From Gammaproteobacteria bacterium (GTDB lineage Bacteria; Pseudomonadota; Gammaproteobacteria; SZUA-229): DNA of 7,350 nt. Both the position numbers and the translations under genes were made by a program. The DNA is taken from contig JAPHRB010000063.1 of NCBI GenBank assembly GCA_026197015.1, forward strand, positions 1 to 7,350, in the 5' to 3' direction. The notes under the pieces were generated by a model. The model ran no database searches and was not told where the DNA came from. It worked only from the letters and a program-made list of their open reading frames with translations. Positions 1 through 7,286 of the stretch are shown here, one piece after another; positions within the stretch are counted from its first letter, which is position 1, and each line of letters begins with the position of its first letter.

Positions 1-1032
1 ATAGGCGGAGATGAATTTGCTATCATCATTGAAAACGTTAATGATATTAGCGATATTTCAACGGTAACTAAAAAATGCATTGAAACCTTATCCAACCCTT
101 TCGAACTTGACGGTAATATTTTCTTCATTGGTGCCAGTATTGGCATAAGCATATGCCCAGATGATACCAGCACATCAAACGACTTACTGATTAATGCAGA
201 TATGGCAATGTATGAAGCAAAAACCAGGGGAAAAAATAATTACCAATACTTTAACCATGGAATGAATTTAAAACACAGCCATAAATTTCAAATCGAAAGT
301 GATTTGAGACATGCTATATCAGAGAACCAGCTGGAGTTATACTATCAGCCACAAATAGATTCTAATAATGAGCAGATCATAGGTTTTGAAGCTTTAATGA
401 GATGGACACATCATGAGAACGGCATAATACCACCTGATGTATTCATTCCAATAGCCGAAAAAACAGGCTTAATACTATCCTTAGGAAAATGGTTAATTGA
501 AACCGCGTGTACAGATGCTAATCAATTTATCGACTCAGGCATAACTAACTTTACGGTATCTATCAACATATCGGGCATTCAAATTCGCGACAAATCCTTT
601 ATAAAAAATATTACCGATTCATTAAATTCTACTGGGTTAGACCCCAGCCACCTGGAAATTGAATTAACTGAAAGTACGCTTATGGACGACAGTGATCTTG
701 TTATTGAAAAAGTTAATGCCTTAAAAAAACTAGGTATTCAAATTGCTATTGATGATTTTGGCACTGGTTTTTCCTCAATGAGTTATTTAAAAAGTTTTCC
801 TGTTAGTAAACTTAAAATTGATAAAGGTTTTATTACCGGCCTACCAAATAGCAGTGAAGACACGGCCATTGTGCGTGCAATCATTGCCATGTCACACGGC
901 CTTAATATAAACGTCATTGCCGAAGGTGTTGAGCGGCAAGACCAGATTGATTTACTAAAAGAGTTAAGCTGTGATATGTTTCAGGGATATTATTATGCGA
1001 AACCAGTTCCCATTAAAGATCTGATTAAATAA
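1..1032 (+). CDS. GGDEF-EAL cyclic-di-GMP signalling protein, C-terminal part (5' end outside window)
   Basis: The reading frame is open from the first base, so the gene continues upstream and only its last 343 residues are seen. Visible residues 2-6 are GGDEF, the diguanylate cyclase signature, and the domain closes near residues 65-80 with the usual AxMAMYEAKxxGKN pattern. An EAL phosphodiesterase domain (about 100-343) follows. It keeps the EAL motif (130-132, FEALMRW), the Asn of SINIS (189), the Glu of ELTES (221), DDFGTG (251-256), the Lys of LKID (272), EGVE (308-311) and QGYYYAKP (from 328). From family knowledge these residues bind metal and c-di-GMP, so hydrolysis to pGpG is likely; synthesis is possible because GGDEF is intact. 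The RxxD inhibitory site and any sensory or membrane domains would lie upstream and cannot be judged. The internal ATG at 202 lies inside the GGDEF domain and is not the start. The gene converges on dnaE, so it is not in its operon. Confidence 0.95.
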   Translation: MGGDEFAIIIENVNDISDISTVTKKCIETLSNPFELDGNIFFIGASIGISICPDDTSTSNDLLINADMAMYEAKTRGKNNYQYFNHGMNLKHSHKFQIESDLRHAISENQLELYYQPQIDSNNEQIIGFEALMRWTHHENGIIPPDVFIPIAEKTGLILSLGKWLIETACTDANQFIDSGITNFTVSINISGIQIRDKSFIKNITDSLNSTGLDPSHLEIELTESTLMDDSDLVIEKVNALKKLGIQIAIDDFGTGFSSMSYLKSFPVSKLKIDKGFITGLPNSSEDTAIVRAIIAMSHGLNINVIAEGVERQDQIDLLKELSCDMFQGYYYAKPVPIKDLIK

Positions 1033-1181
1033 TTTATATTAGATTTAATTAAATTTATAAAAGTTACGAATAGAAACTGATTTAATTTTAAAATATAAGT
1101 ATTACAACATTCCCATATGTAACACCAGAATATCTGATAGCACTTCCTTTAGTGAATAACAGGCTACTGCCCCAAGGCCCA

Positions 1182-4100
1182 TTAGTAGACCATTGAAACA
1201 TTATCCTCACCTGCCAGTTTATCCAGACGATTAATTAATTCATCACTGGGCTGTACTCGCCAATCGTCACTTAATGACAATTTTGCGACAACGTCATTTC
1301 GAGTATAATTAATCCATACCGGGCATGCGCCTTCTCGAAAAGGGTTTAACACCTGATTGAGTTGCTGCACAATACTATGATCACCATTATTGTCTTTTAA
1401 ATTAATTTCCAGCCGTTGAGCAAATTTCTGCCTGGCTTCAGTTATATCGTAAATGATATCTGCCGTTATCCGATAACCACCAAAATAATCATCATATATA
1501 ACCTTGCCTTCGACAACTATTAACTTATCTTTATTTAACAGGTAATTATATTGCTCAAACTTTTCTTCAAAAATTCTTACTTCAACCCGCGCCGTTCTAT
1601 CGTCTAATACCGCTGAAACAATTTTTCCACCGGTTTTAGTTCTACGTACACGCATGCCTATCATCAAACCAGCCAGCTTATAACTTTTTGCGTTACGCTG
1701 TGACATATAACCGCCGCCAGCGCCAGAGGCAAGATCACTCTGATCAGCTAAAGCCCCCAGATTACAATCGATAAATCGTTTCAGCTCTTTTTCATATCGT
1801 TCTATAGGATGCCCGGTTAAATATAAACCCAGGGTTTCTTTTTCCAGCGTCAGGCGTTTTTCTTCTTCCCACTCTGCGACGGTGACTTCTTCTATGGGCG
1901 CTATACTATCTTCTTCAGCCGCACTGCCAAATAGATCATCCTGACCAACACTGGCATTTTTCTGATATTGCTCTGCTCCCTGCATTGCGTCACGTAGACG
2001 CGCCATTAAAGTTGCCCGGTTTGGACCTAAGTCCTCAAGTGCTCCGGCTTTTATCAAGGCCTCCAGAACACGCTTGTTAACTTTGCGACCTTCTACACGA
2101 CGACATAAATCAAACAGGTTTTTATATACACCGTTGTTGTTGCGCTCTTCAATAATGCCATCGAGTGCCGCATCACCCACGCCCTTTATGGCACCTAAAC
2201 CATATAAGACCTGTTTTTCATCAGGAACTGAAAACTTAATAATTGATCGATTAATATTCGGCGTTAAAACCTCTAACTCCATTCGGTGGCAATCTTCAAT
2301 TAAGGTAACCACCTTATCGGTATTATCCATATCTGCTGATAAAACTGCAGCCATAAATTCTGCCGGATAATGTGCTTTTAACCAGGCTGTTTGATATGAC
2401 AATAAAGCATAAGCAGCAGAGTGAGATTTATTAAATCCATAACCGGCAAATTTTTCCACCAGGTCAAAGATTTTAATTGCAAGCTCACCATCAATACCAT
2501 TAGCCTTAGCGCCATCTTCGAAAATAGCACGCTGCTCAGCCATAACTTCAGGTTTCTTTTTACCCATGGCTCGACGTAACATATCGGCACCACCAAGGGT
2601 ATAACCAGACAGTACCTGCGCAATTTGCATTACCTGCTCCTGATACAGAATAATGCCGTAAGTTGGTTCTAGTATTGTTTTGAGTGATTCATGTTGATAC
2701 TGGGAGTCGGGATATGAAACCTCTTCTCTGCCATGTTTACGGTTAATAAAGTTATCAACCATGCCTGACTGTAGTGGCCCTGGTCGGAACAGCGCCACTA
2801 ATGCAATAATATCTTCAAAGCAGTCCGGCTGTAAGCGTTTGATCAGGTCTTTCATACCACTGGATTCCAGCTGGAATACGGCGGTTGTTTCGGCTGCCCT
2901 TAAAAGCGTAAAGGTTTTCTCATCTTCTAGCGATATCAGGTTTATGTCGAGATCTTGTTGATCAGCATGACGGGCTTTTATATTTCGCACGGCCCAGTCG
3001 ATAATGGTTAATGTTCTTAAACCAAGGAAATCGAATTTAACCAGACCAATGGCTTCTACATCGTCTTTATCAAACTGGGTAACAATACTATGTCCACCCT
3101 GCTCACAGTACAGGGGTGTAAAGTCGGTTAATACCGACGGTGATATAACAACCCCCCCTGCATGTTTACCTGCATTACGAGCACAACCCTCAAGTGACAG
3201 GGCCATATTAATAAGTTCGCTCACATCAGCTTCAGACTTATAAGCATTGGCAAGGTCTTCAGACTCTTCCAGAGCCTTAGTTAACGTCATGCCAATCTCA
3301 AAGGGGATCATTTTAGCTATTCGGTCAACAAAACCATAACCCAGCCCGGAGACACGGCCTACATCTCGAATTACCGCTTTGGCAGCCATTGAACCGTAGG
3401 TAATAATCTGTGATACCGCATCTCGTCCATAGGTATCTGCTACATAAGCAATTACCCGGTCACGCCCTTCCATACAGAAATCGACATCGAAATCCGGTAA
3501 TGAAACACGTTCAGGGTTAAGAAATCGCTCAAATAATAACTCATACTGTAACGGGTCAAGATCAGTAATCAGTAACGCATAAGCAACAAGAGAACCGGCA
3601 CCTGAACCTCGACCCGGGCCTACGGGTATTTCATTATCTTTGGACCACTGGATAAAATCTGCAACAATCAGGAAATAACCCGGAAAACCCATGGTATTAA
3701 TAACACCAAGCTCAATATCCAGGCGCTCATAATAGGGCTTACGTCGCTCAGCTGCATTTTCAGAATCGGGGGGCACAATAAGTTCAAGTCGTTTTTCGAG
3801 TCCTTCCTTTGACACCCTTATAAAATAGGACTCAATTGTGTCACCTTCAGGTACTGGAAAATTGGGCAGAAAGCTTTCACCCAGGCGAACATTCAAACTA
3901 CAGCGCTGAGCAATTTCAACCGTATTTTGTAAAGCCTCTGGAATATCAGCAAACAACTCACACATTTCTTCTTCTGTGCGTAGATACTGCTGATCACTAT
4001 ATAATTTTTGCCGACGAGGATCATCCAGCGTTCTACCATCTGTAATACAGACTCTCACCTCATGGCTATCAAACTCTTCGGTCTTCAAAAACCTGACATC

Positions 4101-4697
4101 ATTCGTTGCAACTACTGGCGTATTTGTAGTCATTGCCAGGCTCACCGCAGCATGTAAATATTCCTCTTCCTCTTCTCGCCCGGTGCGTTGTAATTCGAGA
4201 TAGAAACGATCAGGAAAGATATGTTTCCAGGCATTAAGTAAGGCCTCTGCCTGCATCTGATTTCCAGACAATAAGGCTCGACCAATATCACCTTCCCGAC
4301 CTCCTGAAAGTGCAATAATTCCTGCGCTTGATTCTCTCAACCAGTCAACCTCAACCATGGGAATTCCACCATGCTGACCCTCAAGATAAGCACGAGAAAT
4401 AAGCTGTGTGACATTGAGGTAACCCTCATTGTTCTGACACAACAAAACCATGCGTGATGGCTTCTCAGTTTCAACTGCCGGACGCACCCAGATATCGACA
4501 CCAATGATAGGTTTAATACCCGCAGCCATAGCTGCCCGGTAAAATTTCACCATGGCAAAAAGGTTAGATTGATCCGTTAAAGCGATAGCTGGAATATTTT
4601 GATCCGCAGCAGTTTTCATTAAAGGCTTGATGCGAACCACGCCATCCACTAATGAATATTCTGTATGTAGGCGCAGGTGTATAAATCGCGGATTCAT
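1182..4697 (-). CDS. dnaE: DNA polymerase III alpha subunit (replicative polymerase)
   Basis: This is the catalytic subunit of the chromosomal replicase, which extends DNA 5' to 3' within the polymerase III core and the clamp-bound holoenzyme. It has 1171 residues, close to the 1160 of E. coli DnaE. Order of parts: PHP domain (about 5-280); palm and fingers with PDFDVDF giving Asp402 and Asp404 and KFDFLGL giving Asp556, the catalytic triad; a helix-hairpin-helix near 830-890 (GLGAIKGVG); the internal beta-clamp motif QDDLF (919-923, E. coli QADMF); an OB fold (about 1005-1085); and a C-terminal tau-binding region. The PHP metal site is degenerate (HTE instead of HxH, TDQSN instead of TDHGN), as in other proteobacterial DnaE proteins that rely on a separate DnaQ exonuclease. 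A Gly-rich stretch near 984-1002 is about 13 residues longer than in E. coli. The start MNPRFIHLRLHTEYS aligns with the E. coli N-terminus, although no clear Shine-Dalgarno sequence precedes it. rnhB lies upstream on the same strand, 668 bp away. Confidence 0.98.
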   Translation of the reverse strand: MNPRFIHLRLHTEYSLVDGVVRIKPLMKTAADQNIPAIALTDQSNLFAMVKFYRAAMAAGIKPIIGVDIWVRPAVETEKPSRMVLLCQNNEGYLNVTQLISRAYLEGQHGGIPMVEVDWLRESSAGIIALSGGREGDIGRALLSGNQMQAEALLNAWKHIFPDRFYLELQRTGREEEEEYLHAAVSLAMTTNTPVVATNDVRFLKTEEFDSHEVRVCITDGRTLDDPRRQKLYSDQQYLRTEEEMCELFADIPEALQNTVEIAQRCSLNVRLGESFLPNFPVPEGDTIESYFIRVSKEGLEKRLELIVPPDSENAAERRKPYYERLDIELGVINTMGFPGYFLIVADFIQWSKDNEIPVGPGRGSGAGSLVAYALLITDLDPLQYELLFERFLNPERVSLPDFDVDFCMEGRDRVIAYVADTYGRDAVSQIITYGSMAAKAVIRDVGRVSGLGYGFVDRIAKMIPFEIGMTLTKALEESEDLANAYKSEADVSELINMALSLEGCARNAGKHAGGVVISPSVLTDFTPLYCEQGGHSIVTQFDKDDVEAIGLVKFDFLGLRTLTIIDWAVRNIKARHADQQDLDINLISLEDEKTFTLLRAAETTAVFQLESSGMKDLIKRLQPDCFEDIIALVALFRPGPLQSGMVDNFINRKHGREEVSYPDSQYQHESLKTILEPTYGIILYQEQVMQIAQVLSGYTLGGADMLRRAMGKKKPEVMAEQRAIFEDGAKANGIDGELAIKIFDLVEKFAGYGFNKSHSAAYALLSYQTAWLKAHYPAEFMAAVLSADMDNTDKVVTLIEDCHRMELEVLTPNINRSIIKFSVPDEKQVLYGLGAIKGVGDAALDGIIEERNNNGVYKNLFDLCRRVEGRKVNKRVLEALIKAGALEDLGPNRATLMARLRDAMQGAEQYQKNASVGQDDLFGSAAEEDSIAPIEEVTVAEWEEEKRLTLEKETLGLYLTGHPIERYEKELKRFIDCNLGALADQSDLASGAGGGYMSQRNAKSYKLAGLMIGMRVRRTKTGGKIVSAVLDDRTARVEVRIFEEKFEQYNYLLNKDKLIVVEGKVIYDDYFGGYRITADIIYDITEARQKFAQRLEINLKDNNGDHSIVQQLNQVLNPFREGACPVWINYTRNDVVAKLSLSDDWRVQPSDELINRLDKLAGEDNVSMVY

Positions 4698-4873
4698 TTA
4701 AATATAATCTACTTTAAATATATTATGTAACTAATTGTTTTATAAGGATTGAGGTCAATATTTTTTATTTGTAATTATTGAATCCATTATGAAACAGAAA
4801 CCACTGACTAACAATCACTAATCACTGTTTACCACTATATTTTGTATTACCCGGTTGCAAACAAGGCTGTTTT

Positions 4874-4924
4874 CCCACTTTTGAGCCAAAAGAGCTTAAA
4901 AACTGGGTTAAATTAACCACTTTT
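4874..4924. repeat. Cluster of short inverted repeats upstream of dnaE
   Basis: Three symmetric pieces lie within 51 bp: CTTTTG-AGC-CAAAAG (4878-4892, perfect 6 bp stem); CCCACTTTT (4874-4882) facing AAAACTGGG (4899-4907), 8 of 9 pairs; and GGTTAAATTAACC (4906-4918, perfect 6 bp arms around one base). The octamer CCACTTTT occurs at 4875-4882 and again at 4917-4924, 42 bp apart. The first two stems overlap and exclude each other. This may be regulatory DNA for dnaE, the worn remains of a mobile element, or chance symmetry in AT-rich DNA. Confidence 0.4.
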
Positions 4925-5108
4925 AGGGTTACAGGGCCGCTGGCCTGATTCTCAGAGTATTTTTATTTTACGCAGAGCAGATAAATAGATTAACAAACCT
5001 ACATAACTTATTGATATTTATATAATTACAATCTTAATGTAAATATTTAGCAAGCGTTAAGAAAGCACACTCCAACAGTTATACACAGGGCCATGGCACA
5101 TCTCCACC

Positions 5109-5157
5109 GGGGAAAGACCGCCGCCCACTTTCAACGGACATGGGGCGCTCTGTCCCC
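5109..5157 (+). repeat. Hairpin of the left unit in the two-unit element
   Basis: GGGGA at 5109-5113 pairs with TCCCC at 5153-5157. After one A-G mismatch, AGA (5115-5117) pairs with TCT (5149-5151). CC at 5118-5119 is unpaired, GC (5120-5121) pairs with GC (5147-5148), and after two mismatches CCCA (5124-5127) pairs with TGGG (5141-5144) around a 13-base loop. The CC bulge is in the same place as in the copy after lpxB. Confidence 0.75.
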
Positions 5158-5226
5158 TTATTGATACCATCAAAAGTTGTACGGAGTCGTCACCCTACAC
5201 TGTCAGTTTCTGGTGGTATGAGTTAA

Positions 5227-5259
5227 GGGGACAGGGCTTAAAAAGCAAGGCCTTTCCCC
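5227..5259 (-). repeat. Hairpin of the right unit in the two-unit element
   Basis: Bases 5227-5239 pair with 5247-5259 at 11 of 13 positions around a 7-base loop. The closing stem is again GGGGA with TCCCC. Read on the minus strand, its loop side carries GCTTTTT, also found in the loop of the copy after lpxB. No T-run follows the stem on either strand in the way expected of an intrinsic terminator. Confidence 0.75.
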
Positions 5260-5365
5260 GATGGAGAAGCGCCTGAAGAGGGTGAAATTTTTGAAAGATT
5301 AGTGACTGAAATACGCCAGAATTATAGATGAAATAGCCTTTGAATTAACACTGAAATCAAGTGAT

Positions 5366-5965
5366 TTACGTTTCCAGCAAACGCCTTACAGGGCCAAAAG
5401 TTTTACGGTGTTCAGGGCACGAACCGTGCTCTTCTAATAATGCCATATGGGCTTTTGTGGGGTAACCTTTGTGCCTGTCAAACTCATATTGAGGATACAG
5501 TTTATGTAAATCCAGCATCTGTTTATCACGTTCAACTTTAGCCAGAATAGAGGCCGCAGCTATTGATTTTACGCGGGCATCACCCTTCACAATCGCCTCA
5601 GCTTCACACTCTAAATCAGGCAATTTATTACCATCAATAAGAGCAAAATCTGGCTCAATCGGGAGCCCTTCTATCGCATTTTTCATGGCTAACAAACTCG
5701 CCTGTAGAATATTAATTTCATCAATAATTTCGGGCCCAACTGATGAAATCGACCAGGCTTTTGCGTGTTGTTTTATCTGCTCAGCCAACAGCTCTCGTTT
5801 TTTAGGTGTAAGTTTTTTAGAATCATCCAAACCAGCGATTGGCTGTAAATCATCCAGAATGACGGCAGCTGCTACAACCGAGCCAACCAGTGGTCCCCTG
5901 CCCGCTTCATCTACACCTGCAATCAATTTATAAGCACTAAGGTCAATATCAATGTCGTCAATCAT
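5366..5965 (-). CDS. rnhB: Ribonuclease HII
   Basis: RNase HII cuts the RNA strand of RNA-DNA hybrids and, in particular, nicks DNA 5' of single misincorporated ribonucleotides, which starts ribonucleotide excision repair in the cytoplasm. The protein has 199 residues (E. coli 198) and fills the whole family fold. The N-terminal VDEAGRGPLVG supplies Asp19 and Glu20 and the GRG loop (22-24); LIDGN supplies Asp111; VKGD supplies Asp129; AAASILAKVERD (136-147) and HKGYPT with Tyr168, the residue that senses the ribose-deoxyribose junction in studied homologues, are intact. All four metal-binding acids are present, so it should be active. Met1 is the only Met before the first motif, and a weak GGA lies 4 bases upstream of it. 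It has the same strand and order relative to dnaE as in E. coli, but is 668 bp away, and is divergent from lpxB. Confidence 0.97.
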   Translation of the reverse strand: MIDDIDIDLSAYKLIAGVDEAGRGPLVGSVVAAAVILDDLQPIAGLDDSKKLTPKKRELLAEQIKQHAKAWSISSVGPEIIDEINILQASLLAMKNAIEGLPIEPDFALIDGNKLPDLECEAEAIVKGDARVKSIAAASILAKVERDKQMLDLHKLYPQYEFDRHKGYPTKAHMALLEEHGSCPEHRKTFGPVRRLLET

Positions 5966-6014
5966 GTTTTCCGGTACAATCCATCTGCTTAAACTAACAA
6001 TGCATAATACAGAG

Positions 6015-6043
6015 TTGCTCCTCTAAAGGGTAAGATTTATAAC
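6015..6043 (+). promoter_or_regulatory. Candidate distal lpxB promoter
   Basis: TTGCTC (6015-6020, 3 of 6 to the -35 consensus) is followed after exactly 17 bases by TATAAC (6038-6043, 5 of 6 to the -10 consensus). It points toward lpxB and would give a leader of about 85 bases. It is a consensus match only, in AT-rich DNA where such matches arise by chance. Confidence 0.3.
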
Positions 6044-6059
6044 ATTAAAAAGCATAAAT

Positions 6060-6088
6060 ATGACCTGAACATACAGCCCAAATTTAAT
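6060..6088 (+). promoter_or_regulatory. Candidate proximal lpxB promoter
   Basis: ATGACC (6060-6065, 4 of 6 to the -35 consensus) and TTTAAT (6083-6088, 5 of 6 to the -10 consensus) are 17 bases apart. Transcription would start near 6095, about 40 bases before the lpxB start. It competes with the more distal candidate in the same gap. Because lpxB has no co-directional gene just upstream, some promoter must lie in this region. Confidence 0.35.
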
Positions 6089-6135
6089 ATATAACGACTC
6101 TCTTAAACCAACGTTAATAGATAGCTAAGCCAATA

Positions 6136-7269
6136 ATGAAAAAAATAATGATCAGTGCCGGAGAAGCTTCCGGTGATATGCATGCCGCCAATATTCTAAA
6201 AGCCTTAAATGCAATGAATGCGGATGTTAAGTTTTATGGCATGGGGAGCCAGCAATTACGCGATGCCGGCGCAGAGATTTTAATTGATTGTTCAGATATT
6301 GCCGTGGTCGGTCTAATAGAAGTTTTATTCCACTATCGCAAAATAATGAAAGCACTTAATACCTTACGTGAATCATTACGAAATGACCCACCCGACCTGT
6401 TGATACTGGTTGACTATCAGGAGTTTAATTTCAAACTGGCCGAAACAGCCAAAGAACTGGGTATAAAGGTTTTGTTTTATATCAGCCCTCAGGTGTGGGC
6501 CTGGCGCCCGCATCGGGTACATAAGATAGGTAAAATCATAGATATGATGGCTGTTATCCTGCCATTTGAAGAGAAATTCTATCAAGATGCCAATGTACCG
6601 GTGCGTTTTGTAGGCAACCCTCTCACCGATAAAACTCATCCGAATAAAGATCGACAGGCCTGCTTTAGTGAATATAAATTAAATAATACTAAAAAAGTAG
6701 TGGGTTTGTTTCCCGGTAGCCGTGGTGGCGAAATTAAACGCGTGTTACCCATACAACTTGCAGCAGCCGATAAATTACTTAAAGACAAACCCGATCTACA
6801 ATTCATACTGCCCATCGCCAGCACCTTAAACGAAGAACTGTTCACTAGTTACCTTGAGGAATATAAACACCTTAATATCAAACTGGTAAAAGACCTGCCC
6901 TACAATGTAATGCAATGCTGCGATGCCATAATTACTTCATCTGGTACGGCGACATTAGAAATAGCATTAATGGGGATCCCGAATTGTATCGTTTATAAAA
7001 TAGCGACTATTTCATACCTGATATTACGTCAGCTGGTAAAAATCAAACATATAGGACTTGTGAATATTGTCGCCGAAAAATACATTATTAAAGAGTTTTT
7101 ACAGTTTGATGCAAAACCACAGCTGATAGCCGATGAGATAAATTTGATTCTGGATAATGAATCATATAGAAACAATATGATTAAGGAATTAAACACAGTA
7201 CAGAACAAACTTGGAAAAACAGGTGGTATAAATAATATGGCAGAATTGATTCTGGAGATGTTAGATTAA
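6136..7269 (+). CDS. lpxB: Lipid-A-disaccharide synthase
   Basis: LpxB, a GT19 glycosyltransferase at the inner face of the cytoplasmic membrane, joins UDP-2,3-diacylglucosamine to lipid X to form the beta-1,6 lipid A disaccharide. The 377 residues match the family length (E. coli 382). Motifs in order: AGEASGDMHAANIL (8-21); GLIEVLFHYRKI (59-70); LVDYQEFN (91-98), whose Asp93 corresponds to the essential E. coli Asp98; SPQVWAWRPHRVHKIG (117-132); LPFEEKFY (142-149); FVGNPL (158-163); LFPGSRGGEI (191-200) with Arg196 matching the essential Arg201; and SSGTATLE (268-275). The E. coli DAPDFN motif reads DYQEFN here, so this may belong to a different LpxB subgroup. The Shine-Dalgarno match is weak (AAG about 7 bases upstream); Met5 (6148) is a possible alternative start. 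It points away from rnhB, unlike the usual lpxB-rnhB-dnaE order. Confidence 0.96.
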   Translation: MKKIMISAGEASGDMHAANILKALNAMNADVKFYGMGSQQLRDAGAEILIDCSDIAVVGLIEVLFHYRKIMKALNTLRESLRNDPPDLLILVDYQEFNFKLAETAKELGIKVLFYISPQVWAWRPHRVHKIGKIIDMMAVILPFEEKFYQDANVPVRFVGNPLTDKTHPNKDRQACFSEYKLNNTKKVVGLFPGSRGGEIKRVLPIQLAAADKLLKDKPDLQFILPIASTLNEELFTSYLEEYKHLNIKLVKDLPYNVMQCCDAIITSSGTATLEIALMGIPNCIVYKIATISYLILRQLVKIKHIGLVNIVAEKYIIKEFLQFDAKPQLIADEINLILDNESYRNNMIKELNTVQNKLGKTGGINNMAELILEMLD

Positions 7270-7286
7270 TTGTCATTGACATATTT

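Larger units (their letters stand above)
5093..5267. repeat. REP/BIME-like element: two inverted hairpin units, tail to tail
   Basis: The left unit (5093-5174) has a lead ending ACATCTCC, a hairpin (5109-5157) and a tail reading GATACCATCA. The right unit (5208-5267) is the same design on the opposite strand: outer arm 5249-5267 matches the complement of 5101-5119 at 17 of 19 bases, and its tail (TGGTGGTATGAG, then TTAAGGGGAC) mirrors 5152-5174. About 33 bp of non-repeated sequence lies between. Both hairpins are closed by GGGGA and TCCCC. No open reading frame is enclosed and no clear target duplication is seen. The paired inverted hairpins resemble bacterial interspersed mosaic elements mobilised by RAYT (Y1-type) transposases, although each unit, at about 60-80 bp, is longer than a typical REP. 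The mobilising enzyme is an inference; the repeat itself is seen directly. Confidence 0.8.
4698..5365. other. 668 bp gene-free region between rnhB and dnaE
   Basis: No credible gene is seen on either strand. From left to right it holds an AT-rich leader of dnaE (to about 4860), a cluster of short inverted repeats (4874-4924), an AT-rich stretch (about 4955-5060), a two-unit inverted hairpin element (5093-5267) and about 100 bp of unremarkable sequence before the rnhB stop. In E. coli rnhB and dnaE are nearly contiguous, so a gap of this size makes co-transcription of dnaE from the rnhB promoter doubtful and suggests dnaE has its own promoter here; none matches consensus well enough to be annotated. 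Confidence 0.75.

Noticed and set aside
1033..1181. Possible bidirectional terminator between the converging GGDEF-EAL gene and dnaE
   Set aside because: Only 4 bp stems such as CACT/AGTG (1140-1153) are present, without a GC-rich stem plus T-run on either strand.
2074..3243. Several open frames of 60-100 codons on the plus strand and one on the minus strand across dnaE
   Set aside because: They lie inside the conserved, continuous dnaE frame, show no family motifs, and are shadows of its codon use. Shadows over rnhB and lpxB were rejected for the same reason.
4735..4758. Possible dnaE promoter with TTGACC as -35 (complement of 4753-4758)
   Set aside because: The -35 is good, but at 16-18 bp spacing the best -10 match is only 3 of 6, so it is not reported as a promoter.
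4926..4975. Hairpin CAGGGCC-GCT-GGCCTG followed at a distance by a T-rich run, resembling a terminator
   Set aside because: The stem has a bulge, about 14 bases separate it from the T-rich run, and no plus-strand gene lies upstream to be terminated.
5079..5087. TTATACACA, a match to the DnaA box consensus TTATNCACA, close to dnaE and the repeat element
   Set aside because: It is single, with no second box, no AT-rich unwinding module pattern and no dnaA/dnaN nearby. One such match in a window of this size is plausible by chance, so no origin is called.
5152..5232. Target-site duplication or insertion-sequence ends around the two-unit element
   Set aside because: The inverted GTCCCC tails are internal to the element, no flanking duplication is seen at either outer end, and no transposase frame is enclosed, so it is not called an insertion sequence.
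5242..5310. Plus-strand open stretch reading EAPEEGEIFERLVTEIRQNYR before a stop
   Set aside because: It has no start codon, a stop lies just upstream in the same frame, and its first part lies within the repeat element. It could be a gene remnant, but nothing identifies one.
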